Source: Mesorhizobium xinjiangense (lineage in GTDB: Bacteria > Pseudomonadota > Alphaproteobacteria > Rhizobiales > Rhizobiaceae). From it: a DNA stretch of 64,000 nucleotides. The translations under genes were made by a program, and so were the position numbers. Positions 41,537 through 51,598 of the stretch are shown here, piece by piece. The stretch covers positions 62,001 to 126,000 of the forward strand of contig NZ_WOAC01000003.1 in NCBI RefSeq assembly GCF_009749525.1, read 5' to 3'. The notes beneath the pieces are model-generated. The model searched no databases and had not been told where the DNA came from. It worked only from the letters and a program-made list of their open reading frames with translations. Within the stretch, counting starts at the first letter, position 1, and the number at the start of each line of letters is the position of its first letter.

Positions 41537-43670
41537 CGGCCATTTCCTCGCCGGGCGAACGCAATTTCGCACCGGCGAGGGCGGCCACCTTGATGGCGAA
41601 AGCATAGGAATAGGCGACCTCTTCGAGCCGCGAGAAGCGTCCCGACGCGCCGGCATGGCCCGCCGACATGTTGATCTTGAACAGGACGGGATGATCGCCG
41701 GCCTTGTGGTCGCGCAGCTTGGCGACCCATTTGGCGGGTTCCCAATAGGTCACGCGCGGATCGGTGAGCCCCGCCACGGCGAGGATCGGCGGATAGGCGA
41801 GCGCGGCGACATTGTCATAGGGCGAATAGGCCGCGATCGTTTCGTAATCCGACTTCGACTCGATCGGGTTGCCCCATTCCGGCCATTCGGGCGGGGTGAG
41901 CGGCAAAGAGGCGTCGAGCATCGTCGTGAGAACGTCGACGAACGGCACCTCGGCGATGATGCCGCCGAACGCTTCCGGAGCCATATTGGCCACGGCCCCC
42001 ATGAGCATGCCGCCGGCCGATCCGCCCTGGGCGACGATGCGGTCGTGGCTGGTGAACTTTTCGGCGGCCAGGTGGCGCGCCACGGCGATGAAGTCGAGGA
42101 AGGTGTTCTGCTTGTGCTCGCGCTTGCCGTCATCGTACCAGGCATAGCCCTTGTCCTTGCCGCCGCGAATATGGGCGATCGCATAGACGAAGCCCCGGTC
42201 GGCCAACGACAGAATGTTGGTGTTGAAGGAGGCCGGGATGGAAATCCCGTAGGACCCGTAACCATAGAGCAGGCAGGGCGCTGAACCGTCGAGCACCGTG
42301 TCGCGATGATGGATGAGCGAAACGGGAACCAGTTCGCCGTCATGCGAGGGCACCATGAGCCGGCGCGTGACATAGTGCTCGGGATCGTGGCCCGACGGGA
42401 CTTCCTGAGTCTTCAAGAGCGTGCGTTCGCGCGTGCGCATGTCGTAGTCGAAGACCTGTGCCGGCGTGGTCATCGAGGAATAGCTGAAGCGGAAGACGTC
42501 GGTGTCGAATTCGAGCGCGCCGCCGAGGCCCAGCGAATAGGCCTCTTCGTCGAAGAAGATGGCGTGCTCCTCACCGCTCGCCCGATCGCGCACGACGATG
42601 CGCGGCAGGCCATCCCTGCGTTCCAGGCGCACCAGAAAGTCCTTGAAGGCCATGATGGAGAGGATCAGCCGGCCGGGCTCGTGCGCGATCAACTCGGACC
42701 AGTTCTCCGGTCGCGGGTCGCCGGCCAGCGCCTTCATCACCTTGAAGTCCTTGGCGCCACCTTCATTGGTCAGGATGAAGAAGACATCGCCGCCATCTTC
42801 GAGATCATATTGCAGTCCCGTTTCACGCGGCCGCACGATCTTCGGCTCGGCCTGCGGATCGGCGGCCGGGATGAGGTGATATTCGGACGTCTCGTGGTCG
42901 TGGATCGCAACATAGATCCAGTTGTCGGTGCGGCTGCCGCCGACATCCATGAAGAAGCCGGCGTCCTTTTCCTCGAAAACCAACCGGTCGTCGGCCGGGT
43001 CGCTGGCCAGTCGGTGGTAGAAGATTTTCGAGGGGCGGTGATTGGCATCGAGCCGGGTATAGAAAAAGCCTTCATTGGCCGCATCCCATGCGCCGCCGCC
43101 GCCCGTGTCGGCGATCACCTCGCTGCGGTCGGCGCCACTGTCGAGATCGCGGATCTTGAGGCTGTAGAATTCCGAGCCCTTGTCGTCATAGGCCCAAAGC
43201 AGCTTGGTGTGATCGCTCGAATGGTCCGTTCCGCCGAGACGGAAATAGTCCTTGCCGTCGGCTTCGGCGTCGCCGTCGAGAATGATCTGCCGGTCGCCGC
43301 CCTCGCGCGGCGTGCGGAAATAGCGCGGCTGCTCGCCGCCCTTCTTGAACGAGGCACCGTAGGCGTAGGGCCCGTCCTTCATCGGCACGGAGGAATCGTC
43401 CTCCTTGATGCGGCCCTTCATCTCCGCAAACAGCGCCTTTTGCAGTGCGTCCGTGTCGGCCATCATCGCCGCCTGATAGGCGTTCTCGGCCTCCAGATGC
43501 GTCCTGATGTCGGCCGCCAGAACTTGCGGATCGCGGAACACGTCCTGCCAATTGTCGGCGCGCAGCCAGGCGTAGTCGTCGCGCCGCTCGATGCCGTGAT
43601 GTGTGTCGGTGACGGGCCGCTCTTGCGGATGCGGGGCGGCTTTCTCGGGAAAGGAAAACGTCTTCGTCAT
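41526..43670 (-). CDS. ptrB: oligopeptidase B (S9 prolyl oligopeptidase family)
   Basis: A 714-residue serine peptidase cleaving short peptides after basic residues. The N-terminal beta-propeller begins around RRDDYAWLRADNWQDV; the C-terminal catalytic domain has VAQGGSAGGMLMGAVANM (nucleophile Ser), the acid in AGLTDPRVTYWEPAKW, and the His in NMSAGHAGASGRFS. HIRGGKDKGYAWYDDGK is diagnostic of S9A. Probably cytoplasmic; no signal peptide. The start at 43670 (MTKTFSFPEKAAPHPQ) is taken from the family N-terminus. msrB lies 104 nt upstream on the same strand. Confidence 0.94.
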   Translation of the reverse strand: MTKTFSFPEKAAPHPQERPVTDTHHGIERRDDYAWLRADNWQDVFRDPQVLAADIRTHLEAENAYQAAMMADTDALQKALFAEMKGRIKEDDSSVPMKDGPYAYGASFKKGGEQPRYFRTPREGGDRQIILDGDAEADGKDYFRLGGTDHSSDHTKLLWAYDDKGSEFYSLKIRDLDSGADRSEVIADTGGGGAWDAANEGFFYTRLDANHRPSKIFYHRLASDPADDRLVFEEKDAGFFMDVGGSRTDNWIYVAIHDHETSEYHLIPAADPQAEPKIVRPRETGLQYDLEDGGDVFFILTNEGGAKDFKVMKALAGDPRPENWSELIAHEPGRLILSIMAFKDFLVRLERRDGLPRIVVRDRASGEEHAIFFDEEAYSLGLGGALEFDTDVFRFSYSSMTTPAQVFDYDMRTRERTLLKTQEVPSGHDPEHYVTRRLMVPSHDGELVPVSLIHHRDTVLDGSAPCLLYGYGSYGISIPASFNTNILSLADRGFVYAIAHIRGGKDKGYAWYDDGKREHKQNTFLDFIAVARHLAAEKFTSHDRIVAQGGSAGGMLMGAVANMAPEAFGGIIAEVPFVDVLTTMLDASLPLTPPEWPEWGNPIESKSDYETIAAYSPYDNVAALAYPPILAVAGLTDPRVTYWEPAKWVAKLRDHKAGDHPVLFKINMSAGHAGASGRFSRLEEVAYSYAFAIKVAALAGAKLRSPGEEMAATA

Positions 43671-43774
43671 GGGCTGAAAAGGTCCTGATAGGCTTGGAGA
43701 CGGGCAATGGCGTGAGGCGCGAAGGTGGAGGCGGGCCGGGCGGCAGAATATCTGCCCGCCCGGCAAACCTGTTC

Positions 43775-44194
43775 TCAGTCGTTCGTCTTGTCTTTTTCGA
43801 AATCGAGCGCCGTGCCGTTCATGCAGTAGCGCAGGCCCGTCGGTTGCGGACCGTCGGGAAAGACGTGGCCCAGATGCGCATCGCAATCCGCACAGCGGGC
43901 TTCCGTGCGCGTCATGCCGAGGGATTGGTCCCGATGCTCGCTGACGGCTTCAGCGTTGACGGGCGAATGAAAGCTCGGCCATCCCGTACCCGAATCATAT
44001 TTTGTCTCGGAGCGGAAAAGCGGCCGCCCGCAACTCACGCAGCGATACAGTCCATCTTCCTTGTTGTCCCAGTAGGGGCCGGTAAAGGCGCGCTCCGTAC
44101 CGTGTTGTCGCGTCACCTGGTACTGTTGCGGCGTCAACTGCTCCTGCCATTCCTTATCGGTCTTTGAAACCTTCAATCCGGGGCTCGTCGTCAC
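43775..44194 (-). CDS. msrB: peptide-methionine (R)-S-oxide reductase
   Basis: A 139-residue MsrB that reduces the R epimer of methionine sulfoxide. It has the zinc CxxC pairs CVSC and CADC, the substrate segment [10 protein letters not shown], and the catalytic [11 protein letters not shown] near the C-terminus. The start is most likely GTG 44194, with AAGGAG 8 nt upstream and the family-like [19 protein letters not shown] 44212 and 44233 are in frame. It may be cotranscribed with ptrB and is divergent from the mrp operon. Confidence 0.94.
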   Translation of the reverse strand: MTTSPGLKVSKTDKEWQEQLTPQQYQVTRQHGTERAFTGPYWDNKEDGLYRCVSCGRPLFRSETKYDSGTGWPSFHSPVNAEAVSEHRDQSLGMTRTEARCADCDAHLGHVFPDGPQPTGLRYCMNGTALDFEKDKTND

Positions 44195-44399
44195 GGCTGG
44201 TCTCCTTCGCATGTTCGCGTCGTTCATCGGCAATGTAGTGATCCGGCGTCAATCTTGCAGCCTCCGTCAACGGCAAAGAAATACACAAGAACCTGCGCAT
44301 AAATGACGCGCCCTGCCGCATTTCCTTGCTCATGGATCGGCGAGCCGCTATGTCACCCCAGCTATATAATCAAACAATGGGTGGAATCAGGACGGCCGG

Positions 44400-46772
44400 A
44401 TGGCGGACGCTTCGCAGTCACTGACCTTTCTTGTACTTTTCTTGCCGTTTCTGGCCGCTGCCGTCGCTCCTTTTCTGACACGGCTATTCCAGCACAATGC
44501 CGCCTGGCTGCTGGCCCTGGTGCCGGCCTTCATCTTCGTCCATTTCTGCGGATATTTGCCGGCGGTGGCCGATGGCGCGGCCGTGCAGGGCGGATATTCC
44601 TGGATCCCGGCGTTCGACGCGAATTTTTCCTGGTATCTCGACGGCCTGTCGCTGACCTTCGCGCTGCTCATTTCCGGCATCGGAACGCTGATCGTCCTCT
44701 ATTCCGGGGGATATCTGAAGGACCACCCCCATCAGGGCCGGTTCTTCTCCTTCATCCTCATGTTCATGGGCGCCATGCAGGGGCTTGTGGTCTCCGATTC
44801 GTTCCTGATGCTGTTCGTGTTCTGGGAACTGACCTCGATCACCTCGTTCCTGCTTATCGGCTTCGATCATGCGCGCGAGGCGTCGCGGCGCGCGGCACTG
44901 CAGGCGCTGGTGGTCACCGGCGGCGGCGGCCTGGCGCTGCTGGCCGGGCTGGTGCTGATCTGGCACGTGACCGGCGCCACCGAGCTTTCGCAGCTTCTGG
45001 CCTCGCAGGACGTTTTGCGCGCGAGCCCTTTTTACCTGGGCGCGCTCCTGCTCGTCCTCGGCGGCGCGTTCACCAAGTCGGCCCAGTTTCCGTTCCATTT
45101 CTGGCTGCCAAACGCCATGGAAGCGCCGACGCCGGTTTCGGCCTATCTGCATTCGGCGACCATGGTGAAGGCCGGCGTCTATCTGGTCATGCGGCTGAAC
45201 CCGGTGATGGGCGGGACCACAGCCTGGGAGACGATCCTGCCGGTCTTCGGCGGCACCACCTTGATCGTCGGCACATTGCTGGCGGTGCGCAAAACCGATC
45301 TCAAGCAAATGCTGGCCTATACGACGGTCGCGTCGCTGGGCCTTCTCGTGATGCTGACGGGCTTCGGCTCGGACAAGGCCGTGGAAGCCGCCGTACTCTA
45401 TCTGGTGGCCCACTCCATGTTCAAGGGCGCGCTGTTCATGGTCGCCGGCCTGATCGACCACGAAAGCGGTTCGCGCGACATCACCGAGCTCGGCGGCTTG
45501 CGGCGGGCCATGCCGATCACCTTTGTGGCGGCGCTGCTTTCGGCGGCGTCGATGGGCGGCATCACGCCCTTTTTCGGCTTCCTGGCCAAGGAAGAGATCT
45601 ATGCCGCGCTCGGATTTGCCGGGACGTGGAATTCGATCTTCACCATCGTGGCAATCGTCGGAAACGGACTGATGTTCGCGATCGGCTTTGCCGTGGCGCT
45701 GATCCCGTTCATCGGAGAAAAGGTTGAAACGCCAAAACATGCGCATGAAGGGCCGGTGCTCTTGTGGCTTGGCCCGGCAGTGCTTTCGCTGACGGCTCTC
45801 GTTGCGGCGCTCGCCTCATCGCTTTCGCATCACTACGTCTCGAGCCCCATGGCGAGCGCGGTCGCCGGCAGCGAGGTCCACGTCCATATCGGCGTCGTTC
45901 CGCATCTCGGCCTTCCCTTCACCCTGTCGCTCGTCACGATCGCGGTGGGTGTCGGCGCCTATCTCTTCCTGGCACGGGGAAGGGCGGCGATGGCCCGGTT
46001 TCTGGAGGCGATCGGATGGGGGCCGGACCGGGGTTTCGATCAGGCGATGCGCAGCCTCGTTCGGGTATCGGGCGGCGTCACCCGGGTCGTGCAGTGCGGC
46101 CGCATGGAAGTCTACATGACGGTGACCTTCATCGCCCTGGCCGCGGCCATTTTCGCGCCGATGGCGATTTACGGCGAATGGCCATCCCGACCGACCTTCC
46201 CGGTGCTGCCCTTCTACGAATGGGCCGTGTTCGCCATCGCGGTCATCGGGCTCGGCGCCGTCGTCTATGCCCAGGACCGGCTGACCGCGATCGTCTCGCT
46301 CGGCATTCAGGGTTTCGCCGTGGCGCTCCTGTTCATGCTGCTCGGCGCGCCGGATCTTTCCTTCACCCAGTTCATGGTCGAGACCTTGTCCGTGGTCATC
46401 CTGGCGCTTGCCATGACGCGGCTGCGCCTGACGCCGAGCGACCATCGCCCGACCGGGGAGATGCTGCTTGACGCGTCGGTCGCCGGCGCCTGCGGTCTCG
46501 GCCTGACGCTGCTGCTCCTGCGCGTCATCCAGGTGCCCTTCGACAGCACATTGTCCGATTTCTTCGACGAATATGCCTATGTGATCGCGCATGGCCGCAA
46601 CATCGTGAACGTCATTATCGTCGATTTCCGCGGGCTGGACACGCTGGGCGAGATCGCCGTGGTGATGGTTGCCGGCCTGGCGATCCTGGCGCTGATCCGC
46701 ATCAAGGCGCCCAAGCAGGCCGTGGCGAAGACGAAGAAGGCAGAGATGCACGCAGAGACGGTGGAGGGCTGA
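44400..46772 (+). CDS. mrpA: Na+/H+ antiporter subunit A (MrpA/MnhA)
   Basis: A 790-residue polytopic membrane protein (about 20 hydrophobic helices), the large subunit of the Mrp cation/proton antiporter and related to complex I NuoL. Conserved segments include [32 protein letters not shown], the proton-channel Lys/Glu regions in [20 protein letters not shown] and a C-terminal MrpA/B-like extension [19 protein letters not shown]. It begins a seven-gene operon (A-G) with overlapping or nearly touching genes. AGGA lies 8 nt before the ATG. Confidence 0.96.
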   Translation: MADASQSLTFLVLFLPFLAAAVAPFLTRLFQHNAAWLLALVPAFIFVHFCGYLPAVADGAAVQGGYSWIPAFDANFSWYLDGLSLTFALLISGIGTLIVLYSGGYLKDHPHQGRFFSFILMFMGAMQGLVVSDSFLMLFVFWELTSITSFLLIGFDHAREASRRAALQALVVTGGGGLALLAGLVLIWHVTGATELSQLLASQDVLRASPFYLGALLLVLGGAFTKSAQFPFHFWLPNAMEAPTPVSAYLHSATMVKAGVYLVMRLNPVMGGTTAWETILPVFGGTTLIVGTLLAVRKTDLKQMLAYTTVASLGLLVMLTGFGSDKAVEAAVLYLVAHSMFKGALFMVAGLIDHESGSRDITELGGLRRAMPITFVAALLSAASMGGITPFFGFLAKEEIYAALGFAGTWNSIFTIVAIVGNGLMFAIGFAVALIPFIGEKVETPKHAHEGPVLLWLGPAVLSLTALVAALASSLSHHYVSSPMASAVAGSEVHVHIGVVPHLGLPFTLSLVTIAVGVGAYLFLARGRAAMARFLEAIGWGPDRGFDQAMRSLVRVSGGVTRVVQCGRMEVYMTVTFIALAAAIFAPMAIYGEWPSRPTFPVLPFYEWAVFAIAVIGLGAVVYAQDRLTAIVSLGIQGFAVALLFMLLGAPDLSFTQFMVETLSVVILALAMTRLRLTPSDHRPTGEMLLDASVAGACGLGLTLLLLRVIQVPFDSTLSDFFDEYAYVIAHGRNIVNVIIVDFRGLDTLGEIAVVMVAGLAILALIRIKAPKQAVAKTKKAEMHAETVEG

Positions 46773-46773
46773 G

Positions 46774-47193
46774 ATGCGCACGGTCATTTTCAGGACTGCG
46801 GCGCCTTATCTTGCCAGCCTGATGGTGCTGTTTTCCATTTTCGTCCTGCTGCGCGGGCATAATGAGCCGGGTGGAGGTTTCATCGGCGGACTTATCGCCG
46901 CCTCAGCGATTGCCATCTACGGCATCGCCTGCGGGGTCGCCTCGGTGCGCCGCGCGCTCTATTTCCATCCGATGGCGATTTCCGGCTTCGGCCTTCTGTT
47001 GGCAGCGCTTTCGGGCGTATTGTCCGTGTTTTTCGGCGTGCCCTTCCTGACCGGCCTGTGGGCGACGCCGCACCTGTTCGGCGTCGAACTGGACCTATCG
47101 ACGGTGATGTTCTTCGATATCGGCGTCTATTTCGTCGTCGTCGGAGCGATCACCTCGATCGGCCTGGCACTTGAAGAGAGGGAGCGCGGCTGA
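46774..47193 (+). CDS. mrpB: Na+/H+ antiporter subunit B
   Basis: A 139-residue membrane protein of the MnhB family, with the family segment [24 protein letters not shown] and [20 protein letters not shown]. It starts 1 nt after the mrpA stop. The presence of a separate B subunit makes this a seven-gene (group 1) Mrp operon, unlike rhizobial pha loci in which A and B are fused. Confidence 0.94.
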   Translation: MRTVIFRTAAPYLASLMVLFSIFVLLRGHNEPGGGFIGGLIAASAIAIYGIACGVASVRRALYFHPMAISGFGLLLAALSGVLSVFFGVPFLTGLWATPHLFGVELDLSTVMFFDIGVYFVVVGAITSIGLALEERERG

Positions 47194-47570
47194 TGGAAAG
47201 CGCTCTGAGTGTACTGGTCGGACTGTTTTTCGCCGTTTCGATCTACATGATGCTGTCCAAGCACACGATCCGTATCGTGCTCGGCGTCACCATTTTCGGC
47301 AATGCGGTCAATCTGACGATCTTCACCGCCGGACGGGTGCTGCGGGAAGTGCCGCCCATCATACCCGAGGACGTGGTGACGCCGCAGACGCTCGTCGCCA
47401 ATCCGCTGCCGCAGGCGCTGATCCTGACGGCGATCGTGATTTCGTTTTCCTTCTTCTGCTTTCTGCTGGTTCTCGCCTACCGCGCTTATCAGGAACTCGG
47501 CACGGACGACACCGACGAGATGCGCGTGGCCGAGCCGAAGGGCGAAGGCCTGCCGCCGCTGGGATATTGA
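47193..47570 (+). CDS. mrpC: Na+/H+ antiporter subunit C
   Basis: A 125-residue NuoK-like membrane subunit with three helices: VGLFFAVSIYMMLSKHTIRIVLG carries the conserved region, followed by GNAVNLTIFTAGR and an alanine/proline loop, then LILTAIVISFSFFCFLLVLAYR. The ATG overlaps the mrpB stop (TGATG). Confidence 0.94.
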   Translation: MESALSVLVGLFFAVSIYMMLSKHTIRIVLGVTIFGNAVNLTIFTAGRVLREVPPIIPEDVVTPQTLVANPLPQALILTAIVISFSFFCFLLVLAYRAYQELGTDDTDEMRVAEPKGEGLPPLGY

Positions 47571-47578
47571 GGACGACG

Positions 47579-49156
47579 ATGGCCGCCACCGAGAGCATGA
47601 ACAGCATCGATACCAGCGCCGCAATGATTGCCGGGCCGACGCAGCTTGCCGATTGGCTCGTGCTCATGCCGGTGGTCATACCGATCGTGGCCGGGGCCGT
47701 GCTCCTGATGGCGCGCCATGAGGTGCGCCTGCATGCGATGATCGCAATCGGTGCCCTCGGGCTCGCATTCGCCGGGGCCGCAGGACTGCTCTACCGGGTC
47801 GTCACGGAAGGGACGCTCGTCATGACCATGGGGCGCTGGGTGCCGCCCTTCGGCATCTCCTTCAGTGCCGACGCGCTGGGCGCGACCTTCGCCACGGCGG
47901 CGACCTTCGTGGCGCTCGCCGGGGCGATCTTCGCCATCCGCGACATCGACGCAACCGGTCGGCGCTATGGATTCTACCCGTTCCTCCTGTTGATGATGGC
48001 GGGCGTCAACGGCGCCTTTCTGACCGGGGACATCTTCAATCTCTATGTATGGTTCGAGGTCTTCGTCATAGCCTCGTTCGGCCTGCTGATCCTGGGCTCG
48101 GAACAGCGCCAGCTCGACGGCGCGACGAAATATGCCATTTTGAACCTCGTCGCCACGACGATTTTCCTGGTTACGACGGGGATGCTCTACGGCACGTTCG
48201 GGACGCTGAACATGGCCGATATCGCGCGCAAGGCGCCGCAATTGCGCGAAAGCGGGCCGCTGATGACCATCGCTGCGCTTTATCTGCTTGCCTTCGGCAT
48301 GAAGGCCGCAGCCTTTCCGCTCAATTTCTGGCTGCCCGCATCCTACCACACACCACGCATCGTCACCTCGGCCCTGTTCGGCGGACTTTTGACGAAGGTC
48401 GGCATCTATGCGCTGCTGCGGGTCTTCCTGACGCTGATGCCGGTCGAGCGTGGCGTGTTGTCCGAACTCATCGCGTGGCTGGCGGCGGCCACCATGATCC
48501 TGGGCATCATGGGCGCGCTGTCACAATCCGATGTCAGGCGTATCGCCGGCTTCGTCGTCATCTCCGGCATCGGCGTCATGCTGGCAGGACTGGCGCTGGG
48601 AAGTCCTGTCGGTGTCGCCGGGACGGTCCTCTACGCCGTTCATTCGATCCTGGTCATGACGGCGCTCTATTTGCTGGCCGGTCTGATGCACGAGGCGGGC
48701 GGCAGCTACTCGCTGCACGAGGTTTCGGGCCTTTACCGAAGCAATCCGTTCCTGGCGGCGATCGCGCTGGCTGTCGTGCTGGCCGCCTCGGGCCTGCCGC
48801 CGCTTTCCGGATTGTGGCCGAAGGTCATGCTCGTCAAGGCTTCCGTAGACGGCGGGGCGTGGTGGCTGGCATTCGCCATTCTTTTGAGCGGATTCCTGAC
48901 CACGATCGCCCTCGGACGCGTCTTCATTCTGGCCTTCTGGCGCAATTCGCCGACAGCCGGGGACGACAGCGCCGATTTCGGTGGCGCCGGCAAGGCGCGT
49001 CCGGGCGGGTACATGGTCCTGGGCATGCTCGCCCTGCCGATGATCGCCATCGGGGTCTATCCCGATCCCTTCATGCAACTGGCCGATGTGGCCGCGGCCG
49101 GTCTGCTCGACCCGTCCGGCTATATACAGGCTGTGTTTCCGGGAGGCGGCGGCTGA
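47579..49156 (+). CDS. mrpD: Na+/H+ antiporter subunit D
   Basis: A 525-residue NuoN/NuoM-like subunit (about 14 helices). Landmarks: FLTGDIFNLYVWFEVFVIAS (conserved Glu), AFGMKAAAFPLNFWLPASYH (conserved Lys), SQSDVRRIAGFVVISGIGVM and GLPPLSGLWPKVMLVKA. GAGGA lies 6 nt before ATG 47579, which is 8 nt after mrpC; a later in-frame ATG (MNSIDTSAAM) is possible. Confidence 0.95.
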   Translation: MAATESMNSIDTSAAMIAGPTQLADWLVLMPVVIPIVAGAVLLMARHEVRLHAMIAIGALGLAFAGAAGLLYRVVTEGTLVMTMGRWVPPFGISFSADALGATFATAATFVALAGAIFAIRDIDATGRRYGFYPFLLLMMAGVNGAFLTGDIFNLYVWFEVFVIASFGLLILGSEQRQLDGATKYAILNLVATTIFLVTTGMLYGTFGTLNMADIARKAPQLRESGPLMTIAALYLLAFGMKAAAFPLNFWLPASYHTPRIVTSALFGGLLTKVGIYALLRVFLTLMPVERGVLSELIAWLAAATMILGIMGALSQSDVRRIAGFVVISGIGVMLAGLALGSPVGVAGTVLYAVHSILVMTALYLLAGLMHEAGGSYSLHEVSGLYRSNPFLAAIALAVVLAASGLPPLSGLWPKVMLVKASVDGGAWWLAFAILLSGFLTTIALGRVFILAFWRNSPTAGDDSADFGGAGKARPGGYMVLGMLALPMIAIGVYPDPFMQLADVAAAGLLDPSGYIQAVFPGGGG

Positions 49157-49629
49157 TGATCCTGCATCTGAACAACATACTGCTCGCCATTGCCTGGGTC
49201 GCCATCACGGGCAATGCATCATTGTCCAACCTCCTGTTCGGATTCCTGCTCGGCGCCGTGGCCCTCTACCTGATCCGCGAACAAGTCGGGACGCTGGGCT
49301 ATTTCACCCGGGCGCGCCGCGTGATCGCGCTCGGCCTGTTGTTCATCTACGAACTCGTCCTTTCGGCATGGCGTGTCGCAGTGCTGGTCGTGCAGCCGCG
49401 CATGGATCTCAAGCCAGGTATTTTCGCCTACCCGCTCAAGGTCGACCGCGATTTCGAGATAACGCTGCTTGCCAATCTCATCACGCTGACGCCGGGAACC
49501 CTGTCGGTCGACGTCTCCGACGACAGAAAGGTGCTCTACGTCCACGCGCTGGACTGCTCCGACCCCGACCAGACCCGCCTTGACATCGCCGAGGGATTCG
49601 AGCGCAAGATATTGGAGGCTTTCCGATGA
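49156..49629 (+). CDS. mrpE: Na+/H+ antiporter subunit E
   Basis: A 157-residue MnhE-family protein with two N-terminal helices and a cytoplasmic domain carrying [26 protein letters not shown], the family hallmark. Its ATG overlaps the mrpD stop by 1 nt (TGATG). Confidence 0.94.
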   Translation: MILHLNNILLAIAWVAITGNASLSNLLFGFLLGAVALYLIREQVGTLGYFTRARRVIALGLLFIYELVLSAWRVAVLVVQPRMDLKPGIFAYPLKVDRDFEITLLANLITLTPGTLSVDVSDDRKVLYVHALDCSDPDQTRLDIAEGFERKILEAFR

Positions 49630-49952
49630 TCACGAGCATCGATTTTCTGCAGGCGGCGGTGAATTTCGCTCTGGTTCTGGTCAGCATGTCGTTCCTGGTC
49701 ACGGTCTATCGCGTCATCAAGGGTCCGACGCTGCCCGACCGGATCGTCGGCCTGGACATGCTGGTGGCCAGCGCGATCGGCTTTATTGCCATAATCGGCA
49801 TCAAGACCGGCTATACGCTTTATGTCGACATCGCCATCGCTCTGGGTCTTGTCGGCTTTCTCGCGACTGTCGCCTTCGCGCGGTTCGTGATGAGCCGACG
49901 CGCATCCGAAACCGAGATCGCCTATGGGCGGAAGCCGGAGAGCCAGCCATGA
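49626..49952 (+). CDS. mrpF: Na+/H+ antiporter subunit F
   Basis: A 108-residue three-helix subunit with the MnhF signature [20 protein letters not shown] and [24 protein letters not shown] overlap with mrpE. Confidence 0.94.
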   Translation: MITSIDFLQAAVNFALVLVSMSFLVTVYRVIKGPTLPDRIVGLDMLVASAIGFIAIIGIKTGYTLYVDIAIALGLVGFLATVAFARFVMSRRASETEIAYGRKPESQP

Positions 49953-50299
49953 TGGCGGATCTGCAGAACATCATCGCCGGCCTGCTGATCGTCATCGGGG
50001 CCGCCTTCACGCTGGTCGCCTCCGTTGGGCTGTTGCGGCTGCCCGACATTTATACACGTACCCATGCCGCCTCCAAGGCCGGCACGCTGGGGTCGGGCGT
50101 GGCGCTTATCGCGCTTGCGGTTCTAACCGACGATGCCGCGACCGTGTCGCGGGCACTGGCCGGCGTTGTCTTCTTCCTCCTTACTGCTCCCATTTCGGCG
50201 CATCTCCTGGCCCGCGCCGCCTATGCGGCCGGCTATGAGATGTGGGAAGGCTCCGTGCACGACGACATGAAGTCCGCCCCGCCGCCACTTGAAGAGTGA
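49949..50299 (+). CDS. mrpG: Na+/H+ antiporter subunit G
   Basis: A 116-residue MnhG-family subunit: [22 protein letters not shown] is diagnostic, followed by [31 protein letters not shown] overlap with mrpF. It closes the operon; no clear intrinsic terminator follows, only an AT-rich spacer before mucR. Confidence 0.94.
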   Translation: MMADLQNIIAGLLIVIGAAFTLVASVGLLRLPDIYTRTHAASKAGTLGSGVALIALAVLTDDAATVSRALAGVVFFLLTAPISAHLLARAAYAAGYEMWEGSVHDDMKSAPPPLEE

Positions 50300-50590
50300 A
50301 ACGTCCTCGATTGTCTGCAACACCGCGGCGCGAGCAGTTCCAAGGCGGGAATAGTTGGCGTGGAATGATACTTGGCGTTGCAACTATATTCGGCGCTGGA
50401 CGTTGTTGATCGCTCCTATTGGTGCCTCTTATTCCCGTCGACTTAAATAATATTTTGCCTTGAATTCTAGAATATATGATCTAGATGATAGTCACGCGAT
50501 TCGAACAAGGCGTGATCTTGCGTATCGTGAATGGAGCGGCACTCAGAATGCCGCAGTAGATTTGATCATTGAAATGGGGCCCAGAGTAAG
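50300..50590. promoter_or_regulatory. AT-rich mucR upstream region
   Basis: 291 nt without a gene. From about 50420 to 50500 it is strikingly AT-rich (for example AAATAATATTTTG and GAATATATGATCTAGATGATAG) against GC-rich surroundings. MucR proteins bind AT-rich DNA and repress their own genes, so this is the probable autoregulatory and promoter region; the exact promoter is not assigned. Confidence 0.5.
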
Positions 50591-51013
50591 ATGGATATAA
50601 CGAACCACGATGCGTCAAACGGCGATATGCTCATGGAGCTTACTGCCGATGTTGTCGCTGCTTACGTCAGCAACAATCCAGTTCCCGCAGCCGAACTGCC
50701 AAATCTTATCGCCGATATTCACGCTGCGCTCGGTCGCGTCGGCACCACCGGCGAGCCTGCGCAGGCCGAGAAGCAGAAACCGGCCGTGAATCCGAAGAAG
50801 TCGATCCACGACGATTTTCTGATTTGCCTCGAGGACGGGAAGAAGTTCAAATCGCTGAAGCGACACCTCATGACACATTATGGGCTGACGCCGGAACAGT
50901 ATCGCGAGAAGTGGGGCCTCGATCCCAACTATCCGATGGTTGCGCCGAATTATGCGGCGGCGCGGTCGCAACTGGCGAAGAAGATGGGGCTTGGCCGCAA
51001 GCGCGCAAGCTGA
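50591..51013 (+). CDS. mucR: Ros/MucR-family transcriptional regulator
   Basis: A 140-residue regulator with the prokaryotic zinc-finger region [37 protein letters not shown]. The second metal ligand position has Asp (CxxD), as in many Ros/MucR members, with the two His following. The basic tail [14 protein letters not shown] completes it. MucR controls exopolysaccharide, motility and cell-cycle genes in alphaproteobacteria and acts as a nucleoid-associated repressor. It is followed by a classic intrinsic terminator. Confidence 0.95.
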   Translation: MDITNHDASNGDMLMELTADVVAAYVSNNPVPAAELPNLIADIHAALGRVGTTGEPAQAEKQKPAVNPKKSIHDDFLICLEDGKKFKSLKRHLMTHYGLTPEQYREKWGLDPNYPMVAPNYAAARSQLAKKMGLGRKRAS

Positions 51014-51040
51014 ATCGCCGGCACCATTCGAATTCAAGAT

Positions 51041-51070
51041 GCGGCGCCTTCTGGCGCCGCTTGTTTATTT
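51041..51070 (+). terminator. intrinsic terminator after mucR
   Basis: Stem GCGGCGCC-TTCT-GGCGCCGC (51041-51060) followed directly by TTGTTTATTT. It is the clearest Rho-independent terminator in the window. The convergent small gene at 51065-51383 ends inside its T-tract. Confidence 0.88.
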
Positions 51071-51383
51071 GCGCCGTGAATGCCGCATCAAGCCGTCGTG
51101 TGAATTCGGCTCGGGGGCGCCTTTGATGAGATCGAGCGCCTGCTTGAGGGCGATGTGCCGGTTGAGGTCATAGCTCCAATGCTGTCTGACGCCCTTGAGG
51201 CGCTCGCGTTCGATCGCCCGTTCAAGCCGCAATTGAGCAAGAGCCCTTTCGCGCCCTTTCAGCATCTGCGCATCACCAAGTTCCATGCCGCAGCTTAGAA
51301 AATAGGCTGCGCGCTCCTGCACACTCTCCCTCGCGCCATTTTTCCTCGACGAATTCTCGCGCCTCCAAGGCCAGGCCAGACAT
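51065..51383 (-). pseudogene. small helical protein gene with apparent +1 frameshift
   Basis: The ATG at 51383 has GGAG 6 nt upstream and opens MSGLALEAREFVEEKWRE, but this frame stops after 36 codons (51273). The other frame continues ESVQERAAYFLSCGMELGDA and ERALAQLRLERAIERERLKG down to a TAA at 51065. Removing one G from the GGG run (CCC at 51328-51330 on the plus strand) joins both into one 105-residue, strongly helical, charged protein. Neither half looks complete alone. It could be a real decaying gene, a sequencing or assembly error, or a programmed shift; I favour one of the first two. Function unknown. Confidence 0.6.
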
Positions 51384-51598
51384 GTTTCGCTCCGTGACAG
51401 TTGGCGTTCGTCTCCACTGTCGCGGCACGCCGGCGCGCGGGGATAAAATGGTGCCTGTGCCTGGTGGGATTTTTCAGAGAATGGCGCATTTTCAAATGCT
51501 TGAAAGGAATTGATTACGATAGTGGTTGCTAATTTGTTCACACGTCCCTCTTGCGTCGATATAAGAAGATATTCCTATAACGCGAGAGAGGTAATGCC

